Part shown: piece by piece, positions 29,513 to 40,220 of the stretch | Layout: every line of letters begins with the position of its first letter | Position numbering within the stretch: the stretch's first letter is position 1 | Assembly (NCBI GenBank): GCA_003388555.1 | Contig: QQVD01000048.1 | Span: forward strand, 1 to 64,000 | Direction: 5' to 3' | Length of the DNA stretch: 64,000 nucleotides | DNA from: Acidobacteriota bacterium | GTDB taxonomy: Bacteria > Acidobacteriota > Thermoanaerobaculia > Multivoradales > Multivoraceae | The notes under the pieces: generated by a model | The model's database searches: none | Seen by the model: the letters and a program-made list of their open reading frames with translations, nothing else | Told to the model about the DNA's origin: nothing | Position numbers and translations under genes: made by a program

Positions 29513-31578
29513 ACGATCGAAGAGTCGGACCGAGCGAAGCGGAACCGGTTGGCGCCCACGGGCATCACAGCGACGGTCAGTCTCCCGGCGCAGCAGGACA
29601 CCAGCACGGCTCCGGAGCGAGCCAGGGACATGATCACGGTCAGATGATCGCCGACTTCAGGCGTCGCTTCTGGGTGTCCTTGGCTCTGTCCCTTCCGGTG
29701 CTTTTGCTGGCGCCGATGATTCAGAGGCTGCTCGGCCTCGAAGAGGCCCTCGCGTTTCCAGCCGACGGCTACGTCCAGGCTCTCATCGCGAGTGTCGTCT
29801 TCTTTTACGGCGGGTGGCCATTTCTCCGTGGCTTCTTCCGAGAGGTCGGCAAGCGCAGCCCAGGAATGATGACGCTGATCGCCATGGCGATCTCGGTGGC
29901 CTGGGCGTACAGCACCGCGGTTGCCTTGGGGCTTGCGGGCCAGGTTTTCTACTGGGAACTGGTCACCCTGATCGACATCATGCTGTTGGGGCACTGGATC
30001 GAGATGCGCTCGGTGATGGGGGCCTCCCGGGCTCTCGAGGCACTCGTCCAGCTCATGCCCTCTACGGCTCATCTCGTGCAAGACGACGGTTCGACGCGAG
30101 AGGTCGCGGTAGCGAGTCTGGTGGCGGGACAGAGAGTTCTGGTGAAGCCTGGTGAGAAGGTACCGACGGACGGCGTGGTGGTTGAAGGCCAGTCTTCGCT
30201 CGATCAGTCGATGTTGACTGGAGAGAGTCGACTGGTGGAGCGTGGCGTCGGGGATGAGGTGATCGGCGGATCTGTGAATGGCGATTCGTCCTTTACGTTC
30301 GAGATCGCAAGGACGGGGGAAGAAACGTACCTCTCCCAAGTAGTCGCGATGGTCCGTGAGGCGCAGGAGTCTCGGTCTCGGACACAAGATCTGGCGAACC
30401 GTGCGGCTTCGTGGCTGACCTACACTGCTTTGGGAGTCGGTCTGCTCACCCTCGCTACCTGGCTCGTGGTGGGACAGGGGTTCGACTTCGCGTTGGAGCG
30501 GATGGTCACCGTGATGGTCATCGCCTGTCCCCACGCCCTCGGCCTTGCCGTCCCGCTAGTGGTTGCGGTCTCGACGGCACTCTCGGCCTCGAGCGGTCTC
30601 CTGATTCGAGATCGCTCGGCTTTCGAGCGAGCGCGCGAGCTCCAGACCGTGATCTTCGACAAGACCGGAACACTGACCGAAGGGCGTTTCGGCGTTACGG
30701 ATGTCATTCCCATTGGCGGCCTCGAGGAGGATGAGCTGGTCCGGCTCGCCGCCTCGCTGGAAAGCCAGTCGGAACATCCGATTGCCGCCGGGATCGTCCG
30801 CGCTGCAGAGGAGCGGCAGCTCGAGTTCGCCGCCCCGAAGAACTTCACCGCAATTCCTGGGAAGGGCGCCGGGGCCCTCGTTGAGGGGCGGAGCCTGAAA
30901 GTCGTCAGCCCGGGCTACCTGCGGGAACATGGCGTGGAGCTCGGCGATCCAAGAGTCCAGCAGGTAGCCGATCAAGGAAAGACCGTGGTCCACCTCCTCG
31001 AGGATGACCGGCCGATCGGAGCGATCGCTTTGGCTGATGTGATCCGAGAGGAGTCACGCGAGGCGCTGGCTCGGCTCGAGTCGTTGGGGATCCGTTCGAT
31101 GATGCTCACAGGGGATGCCGAGGCAGTGGCGCGATGGGTCTCCGAAGACCTGGGCCTCGATGGGTACTTTGCCGAGGTTCTGCCGCACGAGAAGGCCGAG
31201 AAGGTTCGCGAGGTCCAGGAGAGCGGCCGGATCGTGGCAATGACGGGTGACGGTGTGAACGACGCGCCGGCCCTTACCGTCGCCGATGTCGGGATCGCCA
31301 TCGGCGCCGGCACCGACGTCGCCATCGAGTCGGCCGACATTGTCCTCGTTCGGTCGGATCCAAGAGATGTCGCGAGCATCGTGGCGCTGGCCGCCGCGAC
31401 CTACCGCAAGATGGTGCAGAACCTCTGGTGGGCCACTGGGTACAACATCGTTGCCATTCCCCTTGCGGCGGGAGTCCTCCAGCCGTGGGGGATCGTGCTC
31501 TCGCCTGCGCTGGGTGCCGGTCTGATGTCCCTGTCGACAGTCATCGTTGCGGTCAATGCCCGACTACTAAGATCTTGA
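29509..31578 (+). CDS. copB: CopB-type P1B-3 copper-exporting ATPase
   Basis: The 689-residue protein begins with a His-rich tail ([20 protein letters not shown]) instead of an HMA domain. It has the transport motif CPH in [14 protein letters not shown], phosphorylation site [13 protein letters not shown] and [13 protein letters not shown] defines the P1B-3 group, which exports Cu(II), Cu(I) or Ag(I). The start at 29509 overlaps the cyclase-domain gene by 4 bases; it closes the Cus-CopB operon together with the small gene that follows. Confidence 0.9.
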   Translation: MNDRRVGPSEAEPVGAHGHHSDGQSPGAAGHQHGSGASQGHDHGQMIADFRRRFWVSLALSLPVLLLAPMIQRLLGLEEALAFPADGYVQALIASVVFFYGGWPFLRGFFREVGKRSPGMMTLIAMAISVAWAYSTAVALGLAGQVFYWELVTLIDIMLLGHWIEMRSVMGASRALEALVQLMPSTAHLVQDDGSTREVAVASLVAGQRVLVKPGEKVPTDGVVVEGQSSLDQSMLTGESRLVERGVGDEVIGGSVNGDSSFTFEIARTGEETYLSQVVAMVREAQESRSRTQDLANRAASWLTYTALGVGLLTLATWLVVGQGFDFALERMVTVMVIACPHALGLAVPLVVAVSTALSASSGLLIRDRSAFERARELQTVIFDKTGTLTEGRFGVTDVIPIGGLEEDELVRLAASLESQSEHPIAAGIVRAAEERQLEFAAPKNFTAIPGKGAGALVEGRSLKVVSPGYLREHGVELGDPRVQQVADQGKTVVHLLEDDRPIGAIALADVIREESREALARLESLGIRSMMLTGDAEAVARWVSEDLGLDGYFAEVLPHEKAEKVREVQESGRIVAMTGDGVNDAPALTVADVGIAIGAGTDVAIESADIVLVRSDPRDVASIVALAAATYRKMVQNLWWATGYNIVAIPLAAGVLQPWGIVLSPALGAGLMSLSTVIVAVNARLLRS

Positions 31579-31600
31579 AATGGGAGTCTAGGAGGTAGCA

Positions 31601-31915
31601 ATGGACGAGACGCGAAGAGCAGCGCCGGTTGCTGTGGGAGTGGTACTGGCGGGCCTTGGATCTCTGTGGCTCATGGCGGCACCCGTGCTGGGCCACATGG
31701 GACGTCCATGGCCCTGCTTCTTCTTCGGACTCGCAATCCTGGCGAGCACTGTCTTGGCCTGGAAGCGCCCTCGCCAGCGACGCGGATGGTCTGTCTTGGT
31801 CGTCGCCCTCTCAGCGGCGTCGCTGCTCCTCGGCGCGGGCTCGTTTGTGCCGGCCCTCCTCGGCGTCGCGGGTGGAGCGCTCTTGGTGAGTGGGATCGGC
31901 GCTGGCCCGGAGTAG
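31601..31915 (+). CDS. Small membrane protein, three helices
   Basis: AGGAGG lies 6 bases before the ATG. The 104-residue product is almost entirely hydrophobic (VAVGVVLAGLGSLWLMAAPV and two further helices) with a basic loop. No family recognised. It starts 22 bases after copB and is probably in its operon. Confidence 0.6.
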   Translation: MDETRRAAPVAVGVVLAGLGSLWLMAAPVLGHMGRPWPCFFFGLAILASTVLAWKRPRQRRGWSVLVVALSAASLLLGAGSFVPALLGVAGGALLVSGIGAGPE

Positions 31916-32013
31916 TTGGTTCCGCCTGTGGTCAGAGGGTATCCGCTCGAGATCCGACACGAAGAGTGCGGCGGCGGCCCGACCATGTCGGCGCTCGAAA
32001 TGGAGGATTCTTC

Positions 32014-32946
32014 GTGACATCGGTCGGAATTGAGTCACTCTTCGCGGTGGTCGGCGCGGGAGTCCTTGCGCTTCTTTTCTATGACGTTCTGCTCACCGTC
32101 TTTCATCCGCGACGCCACGGCGGACCTGTTCATCGGAGGCAAAACCGAGCCCTGTGGCACCTCTTCCGCTGGGCCAGCGGGTATCTCCCAGAGCCGCTGA
32201 ACCAGAGGATGCTGTCGCTCGGCGGTCCTCTGATCGCCGTGCTGAGTGTCGGATCTTGGGGCTTGTGGCTCGTCCTGGGGTTCGCGTTCGTCTGTTTCCC
32301 ATACAGAGCAGATCTCTCCTCCGGCCTCATCGAGGAACTGGGCTGGTCTGATGTCCTCTACTTCAGCGGCTACGTCGTGTCGACCTTGGGAGTGGGCGAC
32401 GTCGTTCCGTCGTCGCCAGGCCTTCGTCTGCTGACTGTCGTTGCTGCCATGAGTGGCTTCGCACTGTTCGCGGTGGCAACGGCCTACCTACTAGCGGTGT
32501 ACCAGCATGTCGCGAAGGAGCAGGTCCTCGCAGTCGAGCTCGCGACCCTTCTTGAATACTCTCGAGGCACGGAGGACGGTGATCGAGTCGGGTTCGAGTC
32601 GCCGGAAGTGGCAGCTTGGGCCCAGACGGCTTCCCGCCGATTCTTCGAGATCGCTCAGGCCCACGGTCAGTATCCGGTGCTGCACTACTTCCGGCCTGTC
32701 GATCACGAAAGGGCCTTGGTCGTTCAGGTTGGTCGCATGTTGCGCCTGCCGATGCTCCGGCGCATGCACGGCTGGCCGGGGTACCAACTGACTCAGGCAG
32801 TCCGAAGGTATGTACGCGGGCTCGAATCGGGATGTTTGCCGATGGCAGACCGCTCCCAACCCGCTGGTCTGGCCAGTGATTCCTGGGCTCGACTGGGGAT
32901 CGCGCACGGCCGGCTTCTTCGGTACATGAGGTACGGCGATGGATAA
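32014..32946 (+). CDS. Two-helix potassium-channel-like protein
   Basis: Starting from the GTG with GGAGGA 6 bases upstream, the 310-residue protein has two N-terminal helices, then a pore region with filter-like STLGVGDVVPSS (about residues 123-134) and a following inner helix, as in Ion_trans_2 channels. The cytoplasmic C-terminal half lacks a recognisable RCK domain. It may counterbalance charge during metal stress, which is speculative. Confidence 0.7.
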   Translation: MTSVGIESLFAVVGAGVLALLFYDVLLTVFHPRRHGGPVHRRQNRALWHLFRWASGYLPEPLNQRMLSLGGPLIAVLSVGSWGLWLVLGFAFVCFPYRADLSSGLIEELGWSDVLYFSGYVVSTLGVGDVVPSSPGLRLLTVVAAMSGFALFAVATAYLLAVYQHVAKEQVLAVELATLLEYSRGTEDGDRVGFESPEVAAWAQTASRRFFEIAQAHGQYPVLHYFRPVDHERALVVQVGRMLRLPMLRRMHGWPGYQLTQAVRRYVRGLESGCLPMADRSQPAGLASDSWARLGIAHGRLLRYMRYGDG

Positions 32947-33544
32947 CGCGGTCGCCCTCGTTCAGGCGTATCTCCGTGTCAACGGGTACTTCACCATCAC
33001 CGAGGTGCCGATGATCGAGGTTCTTCGGACGCAGAATCGCGCGGTGACCGATCTCGATGTGCTCGCCTTTCGGCTTGCGGATGAGCACGCGAAGGCCGGC
33101 ACGCGGCGCATCGTGAGTGATCGATCCGTGAGGCCGGATCCGGTACTCGCCTGCGACCGAGGAAGGAACGAGATGTTGATCGGTGAAATCAAGGAGGGGC
33201 GGGCCAGCCTCAACAAGGGGGCTCGAAACCCGAGCGTGCTTGCTGCGGCCATGCGGCGGTTCGGTTGCTGTTCCCCGGAGGAGGCCGATTCGGCTTCGCG
33301 AGAACTCAGGCGTCGAGGAGAGGTGCAGGTCGCTGCGGGCCATCGCGTGCGCCTTTTCGCCTTCGGGTCACAGGTTGAGCAGCGAACGTCCGGCTATCGG
33401 CAGGTTGCACTTGGCCACATAGCTTCATTTCTAGAGCGTCTGCTACGGGACCGCTGGTCGGAGCTACATCATGCACAAATCAAGGATCCCGCACTCGGCT
33501 TCCTCCTGACGCTGGAGAAGGCCAGGCGCGGTCAAGATGATTGA
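32939..33544 (+). CDS. PD-(D/E)xK nuclease-like hypothetical protein
   Basis: The 201-residue product shows TDLDVLAFR at about residues 37-45 and MLIGEIKEGRA near 79-89, compatible with the D...E-x-K core of a restriction-endonuclease fold. The rest is helical. The start overlaps the channel gene by 8 bases, so both are likely co-expressed. Nuclease activity is inferred from the motif spacing only. Confidence 0.5.
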   Translation: MDNAVALVQAYLRVNGYFTITEVPMIEVLRTQNRAVTDLDVLAFRLADEHAKAGTRRIVSDRSVRPDPVLACDRGRNEMLIGEIKEGRASLNKGARNPSVLAAAMRRFGCCSPEEADSASRELRRRGEVQVAAGHRVRLFAFGSQVEQRTSGYRQVALGHIASFLERLLRDRWSELHHAQIKDPALGFLLTLEKARRGQDD

Positions 33545-33613
33545 AGAAGGCGGCTACGGGCCAGGCAACTGCAGCGAACTGGCCTGGCTTGCACGAGCAG
33601 TATGGAGACGACG

Positions 33614-34840
33614 ATGTCTACGATGAAACGCGGCCGCGCCCGTCCTGGGCGGCTCTCAGTTCGGTTGATGACGCTCTGCGGGCTACTGTTTGTGCTTCCC
33701 GCGACAGCTCAGACAAAGGTGTTCCCGGCCGACCCGCCCGCCTCGCCAAGAGCTGCGGCACCAAACCTGGTGTCCGGAGGCGACGGTAGCGTCTGGATGA
33801 GTTGGCTCGAGCCCGACGGCGAGGAGGATGTTCTGAAGGTCGCGCAGTTCGTCGACGGGCGGTGGCTGGTACCCCGCGAGGTTGCCCGCGGGAGCCGACT
33901 GGTCGTCAACCGCTCCGACGTGCCCGAGCTGGCGGTTGCTGCGGATGGCACCCTGTTCGCGCACTGGCTCGAGAAGCTAGGTGGCGACGGCCATGCGTAC
34001 GGGGCGCGCATTGCGAAATCGACCGACAGCGGCTCGTCATGGGTACCGATTGGTTGGTTGCACGACGATCTCTCGCCGGTGGAGCACGGATTCGTTTCCT
34101 TCGTGCCGGCAGAGAGCGGCGCCATCGAGGCCTACTGGCTCGATGGACGGGCCCACCCGACAGGAGGCGCCACGGCGTTCCGTACTGCTGCAGTCCACTC
34201 CGAGGGTTCGCCGCCATCCGCGGTTTTGGACGATCGCGTATGCGAGTGCTGTTCCACAGATGCCGCGCTCACGGCAGATGGCCCGCTGGTGGTGTACCGG
34301 GACCGCAGTGCCGACGAGATACGCGACATCGGCGTCGTACGCAGATCAGCAGATGGCTGGAGTCCGCCGCAGAGCATCCACGACGACGGCTGGCAGATCA
34401 ACGGTTGCCCAGTGAATGGGCCTGCGGTAGCAGCCTCGGGCCGCTCGGTGGCCGTTGCCTGGTTCACCGCGGCCGCAGCTGATGCACGCGTGCTGATCGC
34501 GCTGTCTGACGACGCCGGCGCATCGTTCGCCGAGCCCCTCGTGGTCGATGAGGACGGCCCCCGTGGTCAGGTCGATGTGACCCTGGCGCAGCAGGGGGTG
34601 GTGATCACTTGGCTCCGTCGCGCTGAGACAACCACAGAGGTCGTCTGGCGCCTCGTCCGTGCCGACGGCACGCTCGGGCCAGTCGGTATTGCAGGGCCAC
34701 GTGAGGATGCGAGGATCAGCGGCTACCCGAGAATCGAGGCCGTTGACGATGGCGCTCTGCTCGTGTGGGTCGAGACGGCCGAGGAAGTTCGGGTTCGGGG
34801 TGCGGTACTGCGCTTGAATGAGGCGGTGAGCGAACGATGA
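33614..34840 (+). CDS. Secreted sialidase-fold beta-propeller with CECC motif
   Basis: A signal peptide (LMTLCGLLFVLPATAQ) precedes a protein of repeated beta-propeller blades with BNR-like turns (STDSGSSWVP, SDDAGASFAEP). A CECC cluster at about residues 210-213 and NGCPVNG further on are unusual in a sialidase and could bind metal. Start at 33614 chosen for the GGAGA 5 bases upstream. True glycosidase residues were not identified, so an exo-sialidase function should not be assumed; the copper island context suggests a metal-related exported protein. Confidence 0.6.
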   Translation: MSTMKRGRARPGRLSVRLMTLCGLLFVLPATAQTKVFPADPPASPRAAAPNLVSGGDGSVWMSWLEPDGEEDVLKVAQFVDGRWLVPREVARGSRLVVNRSDVPELAVAADGTLFAHWLEKLGGDGHAYGARIAKSTDSGSSWVPIGWLHDDLSPVEHGFVSFVPAESGAIEAYWLDGRAHPTGGATAFRTAAVHSEGSPPSAVLDDRVCECCSTDAALTADGPLVVYRDRSADEIRDIGVVRRSADGWSPPQSIHDDGWQINGCPVNGPAVAASGRSVAVAWFTAAAADARVLIALSDDAGASFAEPLVVDEDGPRGQVDVTLAQQGVVITWLRRAETTTEVVWRLVRADGTLGPVGIAGPREDARISGYPRIEAVDDGALLVWVETAEEVRVRGAVLRLNEAVSER

Positions 34841-35335
34841 ACCCGCTTGTCTGGGATCGGTGGACGCACCCGACCACAGATTGCAAGCGGATCAGGAAAG
34901 ATCCCCGTCCATCTCAGGTGTGCCAGCGGAGCGAATATGACACGGTCGTCGCCAACGCTCTCGCGCCTCCGCTGCGACCTTCTTGGTAGGCGCCAGCTAG
35001 GGACAGTCGTCGAAAGCATTTTCCGGAAGAGCGGCAAGAAGTACACCTCGGAGCGTGGCACGACACCGCAAACGGTTGATTTTGCATTAGTTCGGGATGA
35101 TCTCTGCCCCAGCAGCACTGGCACACAGTTTGCTCAGTGGAGCATGATAGGCAAGGACCTCGCCGACTTCAGCGCCCAGGACACAGGCCCATCAGCGAAC
35201 TGCGGGTGGCGCGAGCGCTCCCTACACCACGCTAGTGCTACCTACCTTGACGGTGTGGAAGGCCGGTCGCCGAATATCCGGATGGGATCGCGCGCCGTCT
35301 CCCAGAAAGATCTATCCAATTTAGGAGGAACCAAC
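34841..35335. other. Intergenic stretch, no supported gene
   Basis: An open frame runs through this region into the DUF305 gene, but it has no start signal or recognisable domain. Base composition is less GC-rich than around it. It may hold a decayed gene or an insertion remnant; nothing definite is visible. Confidence 0.35.
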
Positions 35336-35875
35336 GTGCAGAGCGGACAGAACAACCACGGAAGCTACAAGCGTTTTTTCGCCATGATCGGAACCTCGAC
35401 TGTGGTGATGTTCGTGCTGATGTACCTCCACTCGTACCAGCTGATCGACCATGCCCGTTTCAGCGAGACCCGTCTGTTCATGACGTTGATCATGGCTGCC
35501 GGCATGATGGTCGTCATGCTTTCGTTCATGCTGCAGATGTATCGGGACGCTAGGAAGAACGGCCTGATCTATCTGGTGGCTGGAGTCCTCTTCGCGCTGT
35601 CACTCTGGCTGGTCCGCAGCCAGATCACGGTGGACGGCGTGGACTACATGGAGGGAATGATCCCGCACCACTCGATTGCGATCCTCACCAGCGAACGCGC
35701 CGGGATCGACGATGTCCGCGTCCGCGAGTTGGCAGATGCGATCATCGAAGCGCAGCGGCGCGAGATCAAGGAAATGGAGTGGTTGATCGAGGACATTCGG
35801 AGGAATGGTGTCGCCGCGACGAAGGCCGAAGCCGGCGCCAGACCGGTGCCGGAATTTCCGGGCACGCGCGACTAG
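35336..35875 (+). CDS. DUF305 membrane protein
   Basis: GTG start with AGGAGG 7 bases upstream. Residues 10-95 hold three membrane helices and the C-terminal half carries the DUF305 signature YMEGMIPHHSIAILTSE followed by helices ending in EIKEMEWLI. DUF305 proteins resemble ferritin-like metal-binding domains and are frequent in copper resistance loci. The longer frame from 34847 is not supported. Confidence 0.8.
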   Translation: MQSGQNNHGSYKRFFAMIGTSTVVMFVLMYLHSYQLIDHARFSETRLFMTLIMAAGMMVVMLSFMLQMYRDARKNGLIYLVAGVLFALSLWLVRSQITVDGVDYMEGMIPHHSIAILTSERAGIDDVRVRELADAIIEAQRREIKEMEWLIEDIRRNGVAATKAEAGARPVPEFPGTRD

Positions 35876-35946
35876 CCACGGGTTGAGAAACGCGCGCGAT
35901 CGAGAGTCACAGGTGGGGCTCCTGAGGGATTTCCTCGCGATGGGTC

Positions 35947-35978
35947 TTGACTCCGTATCTGGGTACGGGGTCTACACT
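35947..35978 (+). promoter_or_regulatory. MerR-type promoter of the CueR-CopA operon
   Basis: A -35 TTGACT and a -10 TACACT are separated by 20 bp, longer than normal, with an imperfect dyad CCGTA-N5-GTACGG between them. This geometry is characteristic of promoters twisted open by MerR-family activators. The same -35 and dyad half occur at the Hg-type merR promoter at 44603-44634. Confidence 0.7.
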
Positions 35979-35998
35979 TCTCGTGAGAGGAGGTTCCC

Positions 35999-36418
35999 AT
36001 GCAAGCACTCACCATTGGACAGTTGGCGGCCGGGGCGGATGTCGGGGTGGAGACCGTCCGCTTCTACGAGCGGAAGGGGTTGATCCCCGAACCGCCGAGA
36101 CGAGCCTCAGGCTACAGACAGTATCCACCAACGGCTCTGGAAAGGCTCCGTTTCATCCGCCGTGCCAAGGTCCTCGGATTCACGTTGGACGAGATCCGGA
36201 AGCTCCTCGAGCTGAGCACGTCGCCGGCGTCGAGCCGCGATCTCGTCCGCAGACGGGCGAAAACCAAAATCGCCGACATCGAACGACGAGTCGCCGACCT
36301 CGAGCGGATTCGTCGCGCGCTCTCCGCGCTGGTCCGGGACTGCGCCGAGGGCGGAGATCTAGATCCGTGCCCTATTCTTGCTGCCCTCGGCGACGACGAG
36401 GTAGAGGCGAGTCAGTGA
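35999..36418 (+). CDS. MerR-family metal regulator, CueR-like
   Basis: Winged-helix domain at residues 3-70 ([20 protein letters not shown]) then a dimerisation helix and metal loop with C115 and C124 ([16 protein letters not shown]). The position equivalent to the first Cys of Hg-sensing MerR is Ser/Arg here (PASSRD), and CueR has Ser at that place, so a monovalent copper/silver sensor is likely. AGGAGG precedes the ATG. Its stop overlaps the start of the copper ATPase gene (TGATG). Confidence 0.75.
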   Translation: MQALTIGQLAAGADVGVETVRFYERKGLIPEPPRRASGYRQYPPTALERLRFIRRAKVLGFTLDEIRKLLELSTSPASSRDLVRRRAKTKIADIERRVADLERIRRALSALVRDCAEGGDLDPCPILAALGDDEVEASQ

Positions 36419-38850
36419 TGCAACCTACTTCGACCAGCGATCAACCGGCAAGCCAAGAGCAGGACCCTGTCTGCGGCATGGAGGTCGATCCTCGCACGGC
36501 CTCACGACGGACGGAGGCTGCAGGGCAAGTGTTCTACTTCTGCTCCGATGGCTGCCTCGCGAAATTCGAGCTTGATCCCGAACGCTATCTAGGGGCCACG
36601 GCACCTATGTCGGCACATGGAGACTCCCTTGCGACCTACGTTTGCCCAATGGATCCGGAGGTTCGTCAACAAGGACCTGGCAACTGCCCCAAATGCGGTA
36701 TGGCCTTGGAGCCGGAGACGCCTGCCCTAGGATCGCGCACCGAGTACACCTGCCCTATGCACCCGGAGATCGTCCGGAACGAACCTGGATCGTGCCCGAT
36801 CTGCGGCATGGCCCTGGAGCCCCGGATCGTGACCCTCGAGGAGGAGAACCCCGAGCTGCGCGACATGACGCGCCGTTTCTGGTTCGCTGCGGCAATGGCC
36901 GTCCCAGTTCTCGCGCTCGCCATGGGCCACATGTTGCCGGGTGACCCGGTGTCGAGATTTCTCTCGCCACATCGGCGCGTGCTGGTTGAGATGCTCCTAG
37001 CGACGCCAGTGTGTCTGTGGTCGGCGTGGCCCTTCTACCAGCGGGCGTGGCAGTCGCTGGTCAACCGAAGCCTCAACATGTTCACGTTGATCGGTCTCGG
37101 GGTGGCGATTGCCTACGCCTACAGTGTCGTTGCCGCCGTCGCGCCGGGCCTCTTCCCAGAATCGTTGCGAGACGAACACGGGACGGTTGGCGTCTACTTC
37201 GAAGCGGCGGTGGTGATCGTGGCGCTGATACTGCTCGGTCAGGTCCTCGAACTGAGGGCGCGCAGCCGGACAGGGGCGGCGATCCGCGCGCTCCTCGGTT
37301 TGGCTGCCAAGACCGCGCGGCGCATTCGCCCGGACGGCATCGAGGAGGATGTGCCGCTCGACGTCGTCCAGATCGGCGACCGTCTACGCGTGCGTCCGGG
37401 CGAGAAGGTGCCGGTGGACGGGTCGGTGGTCGAGGGAGAGAGCTCGGTCGACGAATCGATGGTGACCGGCGAGCCCATCCCAGTGAAGAAGCAGAGCGGT
37501 GATGCGGTCATCGGAGCGACAGTGAATGGTACCGGATCGCTGCTGATGGAGGCAGAGCGAGTTGGTTCGGACACCCTTCTGTCGCGAATCGTAACCATGG
37601 TCGCGGAAGCGCAGAGGAGCCGGGCTCCGATCCAGAAGCTCGCTGACCGCGTGTCCGCTTGGTTCGTGCCGGCGGTAATTGTGATCGCGGTGGCGACCTT
37701 CACGATCTGGGCCCTGATCGGGCCCGAACCGCGTCTGACGTACGGGTTGGTGAACGCGATTGCGGTGCTCATTATCGCGTGTCCTTGCGCCCTCGGGCTG
37801 GCGACGCCGATGTCGATCATGGTGGCGACCGGCAAGGGCGCCTCGGTGGGTGTTCTCTTCCGCAACGCCGAAGCGATTGAACGCCTGCGCGACATCGACA
37901 CGCTGGTGGTCGACAAGACTGGAACTCTGACCGAGGGAAGGCCTGCGCTGGTGACGGTGCAGACGCACGGTGGCATCAGCGAGCAGGACATGCTGAGCGC
38001 CGTGGCATCGCTCGAACGTGCGAGCGAGCATCCGCTGGCCGAGGCCATCGTTCGGGGAGCCGAACAACGCGATGCCCGGTTCACGGACGCCGCGGACTTC
38101 GAGTCGGTCACCGGCAAAGGGGTTCGCGGTCTCGTCGACGGCAAGCGCATCGCGATCGGCAATCGCGCGATGATGGAAAGTGTGGCTGTCGATCCAACAC
38201 CGCTCGAGGAGCGAGCCGAGGCCTTGCGGGGCGAGGGTCAGACGGTGATGCTGGTCGCTGTCGACGGCGACTTTGCAGGAATCGTCGGGGTGGCGGATCC
38301 CATCAAGGACAGCACCCCGGAGGCGATCACGTGGCTGAAGGAGGAGGGCTTGACCGTGGTGATGCTCACTGGCGACAACGAGACCACGGCGCGCGCGGTG
38401 GCAGAACGTTTGGATATCGACCAGGTGATCGCCGGGGTGCTGCCCGCGGAGAAGGCCGCGAAGATCGAGTCACTGCAGGCCGAAGGTAGGGTGGTCGCCA
38501 TGGCTGGCGATGGCATCAACGACGCTCCTGCGCTCGCTCGAGCCGACGTCGGCATCGCTATGGGAACCGGCACCGACGTCGCCATGGAGAGCGCCGGGGT
38601 GACGCTGGTCAAGGGCGACCTGCGCGGCATCGTGCGGGCGCTCCGACTGTCGCGCGCGACCATGCGCAACATCAAGCAGAATCTGTTCTTCGCCTTCGCC
38701 TACAACTCGCTGGGCGTACCCATCGCTGCAGGTGTGCTCTATCCGGTGTTTGGACTCCTGCTCAGCCCGATCATCGCCGCCGCAGCGATGAGTTTGAGCT
38801 CGGTCTCGGTGATCGGCAACTCGTTGCGCCTGCGACGCGTCGAACCATGA
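36418..38850 (+). CDS. copA: CopA-type P1B-1 copper ATPase with YHS and two HMBD modules
   Basis: Residues 1-50 contain a YHS/TRASH domain ([25 protein letters not shown]). Two heavy-metal-binding modules follow (YVCPMDPEV...[10 protein letters not shown] and YTCPMHPEI...[10 protein letters not shown]) in place of HMA domains. The ATPase core has CPC in [28 protein letters not shown] and [10 protein letters not shown]. It should export Cu(I) or Ag(I) from the cytoplasm under control of the coupled CueR-like regulator. The start was set at the ATG that overlaps the regulator stop. Confidence 0.92.
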   Translation: MQPTSTSDQPASQEQDPVCGMEVDPRTASRRTEAAGQVFYFCSDGCLAKFELDPERYLGATAPMSAHGDSLATYVCPMDPEVRQQGPGNCPKCGMALEPETPALGSRTEYTCPMHPEIVRNEPGSCPICGMALEPRIVTLEEENPELRDMTRRFWFAAAMAVPVLALAMGHMLPGDPVSRFLSPHRRVLVEMLLATPVCLWSAWPFYQRAWQSLVNRSLNMFTLIGLGVAIAYAYSVVAAVAPGLFPESLRDEHGTVGVYFEAAVVIVALILLGQVLELRARSRTGAAIRALLGLAAKTARRIRPDGIEEDVPLDVVQIGDRLRVRPGEKVPVDGSVVEGESSVDESMVTGEPIPVKKQSGDAVIGATVNGTGSLLMEAERVGSDTLLSRIVTMVAEAQRSRAPIQKLADRVSAWFVPAVIVIAVATFTIWALIGPEPRLTYGLVNAIAVLIIACPCALGLATPMSIMVATGKGASVGVLFRNAEAIERLRDIDTLVVDKTGTLTEGRPALVTVQTHGGISEQDMLSAVASLERASEHPLAEAIVRGAEQRDARFTDAADFESVTGKGVRGLVDGKRIAIGNRAMMESVAVDPTPLEERAEALRGEGQTVMLVAVDGDFAGIVGVADPIKDSTPEAITWLKEEGLTVVMLTGDNETTARAVAERLDIDQVIAGVLPAEKAAKIESLQAEGRVVAMAGDGINDAPALARADVGIAMGTGTDVAMESAGVTLVKGDLRGIVRALRLSRATMRNIKQNLFFAFAYNSLGVPIAAGVLYPVFGLLLSPIIAAAAMSLSSVSVIGNSLRLRRVEP

Positions 38851-39611
38851 TCCGGTCACTGTTCGAGAGCCGGCCGGTGCTGACTACGCTCCTGGCGGCG
38901 GTTCTCGCGTACATCGTCCTGCAGACCGCTTGGACGGGATGGAACATTCTGCGGTCGAGGAGTCTCGAACCGGTTGCTGTCGGCAGTAGAGCGATTGGCA
39001 GTGGTGGACCGGTTCTGTCGATGTTCGTCACCGGCGATAGCGCGGGGGCGGGTCTTGGAGCCACGTCCTGGCAGACTTCGTTCGTAGGACGTGTGGCCCT
39101 TAGCTTGGCGACCGGCCGGCACGTGGAGGTGCGCAACACGAGCGTCTCCGGAGCCAAGATGGCCGATCTCTCGGCACACTCGCTTCCAGAGAACCCCGTC
39201 GATCTCGTCCTCCTCTCGGCGGGGTCGAACGATCTGTTCCACCTCACCGGAGCCGAGGACTTGGAACGATCCGCGGTCGAAGTTCTCGAGCGGTACGGCG
39301 AGGTCGCCCGGCAGGTCGCGGTGATCGGCCCGGGGATGATTCACGGAGCACCGGCCGACCCGTTGGTGCTCCGGCTCGTGCACTGGCTGCGGCGCCCGGC
39401 CTACGTGGAGGCGCTGCGGAGGGCCGCTGCCGAGGCCGGGGCGACCTACGTCGACCCTTGCGGCGACATGGATTCATTGACCGATCAGCAGATCGAGGAC
39501 ACGGTCAGCGATGTCGACAACTTCCACCTCAGCGATGCAGGCCACGCGTGGTGGGCGCAGAGGATTCTGACTGAGCTGTCTCGTCACGGGTTCGCAGACG
39601 TGGAGGGTTGA
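38847..39611 (+). CDS. Membrane-anchored SGNH/GDSL hydrolase
   Basis: One N-terminal membrane helix, then the SGNH blocks: GDSAGAGLG with the nucleophile Ser, GSNDL with the conserved Asn, and [10 protein letters not shown] with Asp and His. It is probably a periplasmic esterase or lipase-like enzyme acting on lipid or cell-wall esters. It overlaps copA by 4 bases and so belongs to the copper operon, a less common partner. Confidence 0.75.
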   Translation: MIRSLFESRPVLTTLLAAVLAYIVLQTAWTGWNILRSRSLEPVAVGSRAIGSGGPVLSMFVTGDSAGAGLGATSWQTSFVGRVALSLATGRHVEVRNTSVSGAKMADLSAHSLPENPVDLVLLSAGSNDLFHLTGAEDLERSAVEVLERYGEVARQVAVIGPGMIHGAPADPLVLRLVHWLRRPAYVEALRRAAAEAGATYVDPCGDMDSLTDQQIEDTVSDVDNFHLSDAGHAWWAQRILTELSRHGFADVEG

Positions 39612-39716
39612 GAGCCAGAACGTGAGGCGCCCCGTACCGAGAGGTTGAGCCTGCCTCGATGACCACACGGACGAATACCAGCAGCGTCAGTTCAGCGATG
39701 CGGTGAAGGAGAAACC

Positions 39717-40133
39717 ATGACCATGCTGAAGATCGGCCAGGTCGCGCGGGCGACCGGATTCACAGTGGAGACGATCCGCTACTACGAGAGCATCGGCCTC
39801 ATCCCGGAGGCCGAACGCTCATCTTCGGGCTACCGTGTGTTCTCTGCAGAGATCGTGCGGCGCCTACGTTTCGTCCGCCGTGCCCAGAACGTTGGTTTTT
39901 CGCTTGACGAGACCCGCAGGCTCCTCGAACTCCAGGGTCATCCGGATGCCTCGGCAACCGAAGTTCGGGAGCTCGCCAGTCTCAAGCTCGCCGAGATCGA
40001 AGAGAAGCTCTCGGACCTCGAGCGGGTTCGTGACGCTCTGCTCGCGGCGTCCTGCTCCTGCGATGGGTCGGGGTTGGTGCGCGAGTGCTCGATTCTCGAT
40101 GCACTGGACGGCAGCGGCGAAATCTCTGGTTGA
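39717..40133 (+). CDS. MerR-family regulator of the selenoprotein operon
   Basis: Typical MerR winged helix (KIGQVARATGFTVETIRYYE) and C-terminal metal loop with C113, C115 and C124 (SCSCDGSGLVREC). The C-x-C-x8-C pattern equals that around C115/C117/C126 of Tn501 MerR, but the position of C82 is Ala. AAGGAG precedes the ATG. A MerR-type promoter overlaps its stop codon and points at the downstream HMA-like selenoprotein gene. The inducer is probably a soft thiophilic metal, possibly Hg(II); this is inference. Confidence 0.75.
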   Translation: MTMLKIGQVARATGFTVETIRYYESIGLIPEAERSSSGYRVFSAEIVRRLRFVRRAQNVGFSLDETRRLLELQGHPDASATEVRELASLKLAEIEEKLSDLERVRDALLAASCSCDGSGLVRECSILDALDGSGEISG

Positions 40134-40160
40134 CCCTGAAGCGACTTCAGACTCTACACT
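40130..40160 (+). promoter_or_regulatory. MerR-type promoter for the HMA selenoprotein operon
   Basis: -35 TTGACC and -10 TACACT with a 19-bp spacer containing the perfect dyad CTGAAG-CGA-CTTCAG. It begins within the stop codon of the MerR gene at 39717-40133 and should be its target. Confidence 0.7.
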
Positions 40161-40220
40161 CTCATGAACGCCTGAGGATCGCGCGTCATCGGAAGGCGGA
40201 AGACAACCGGGAGAGCAATC

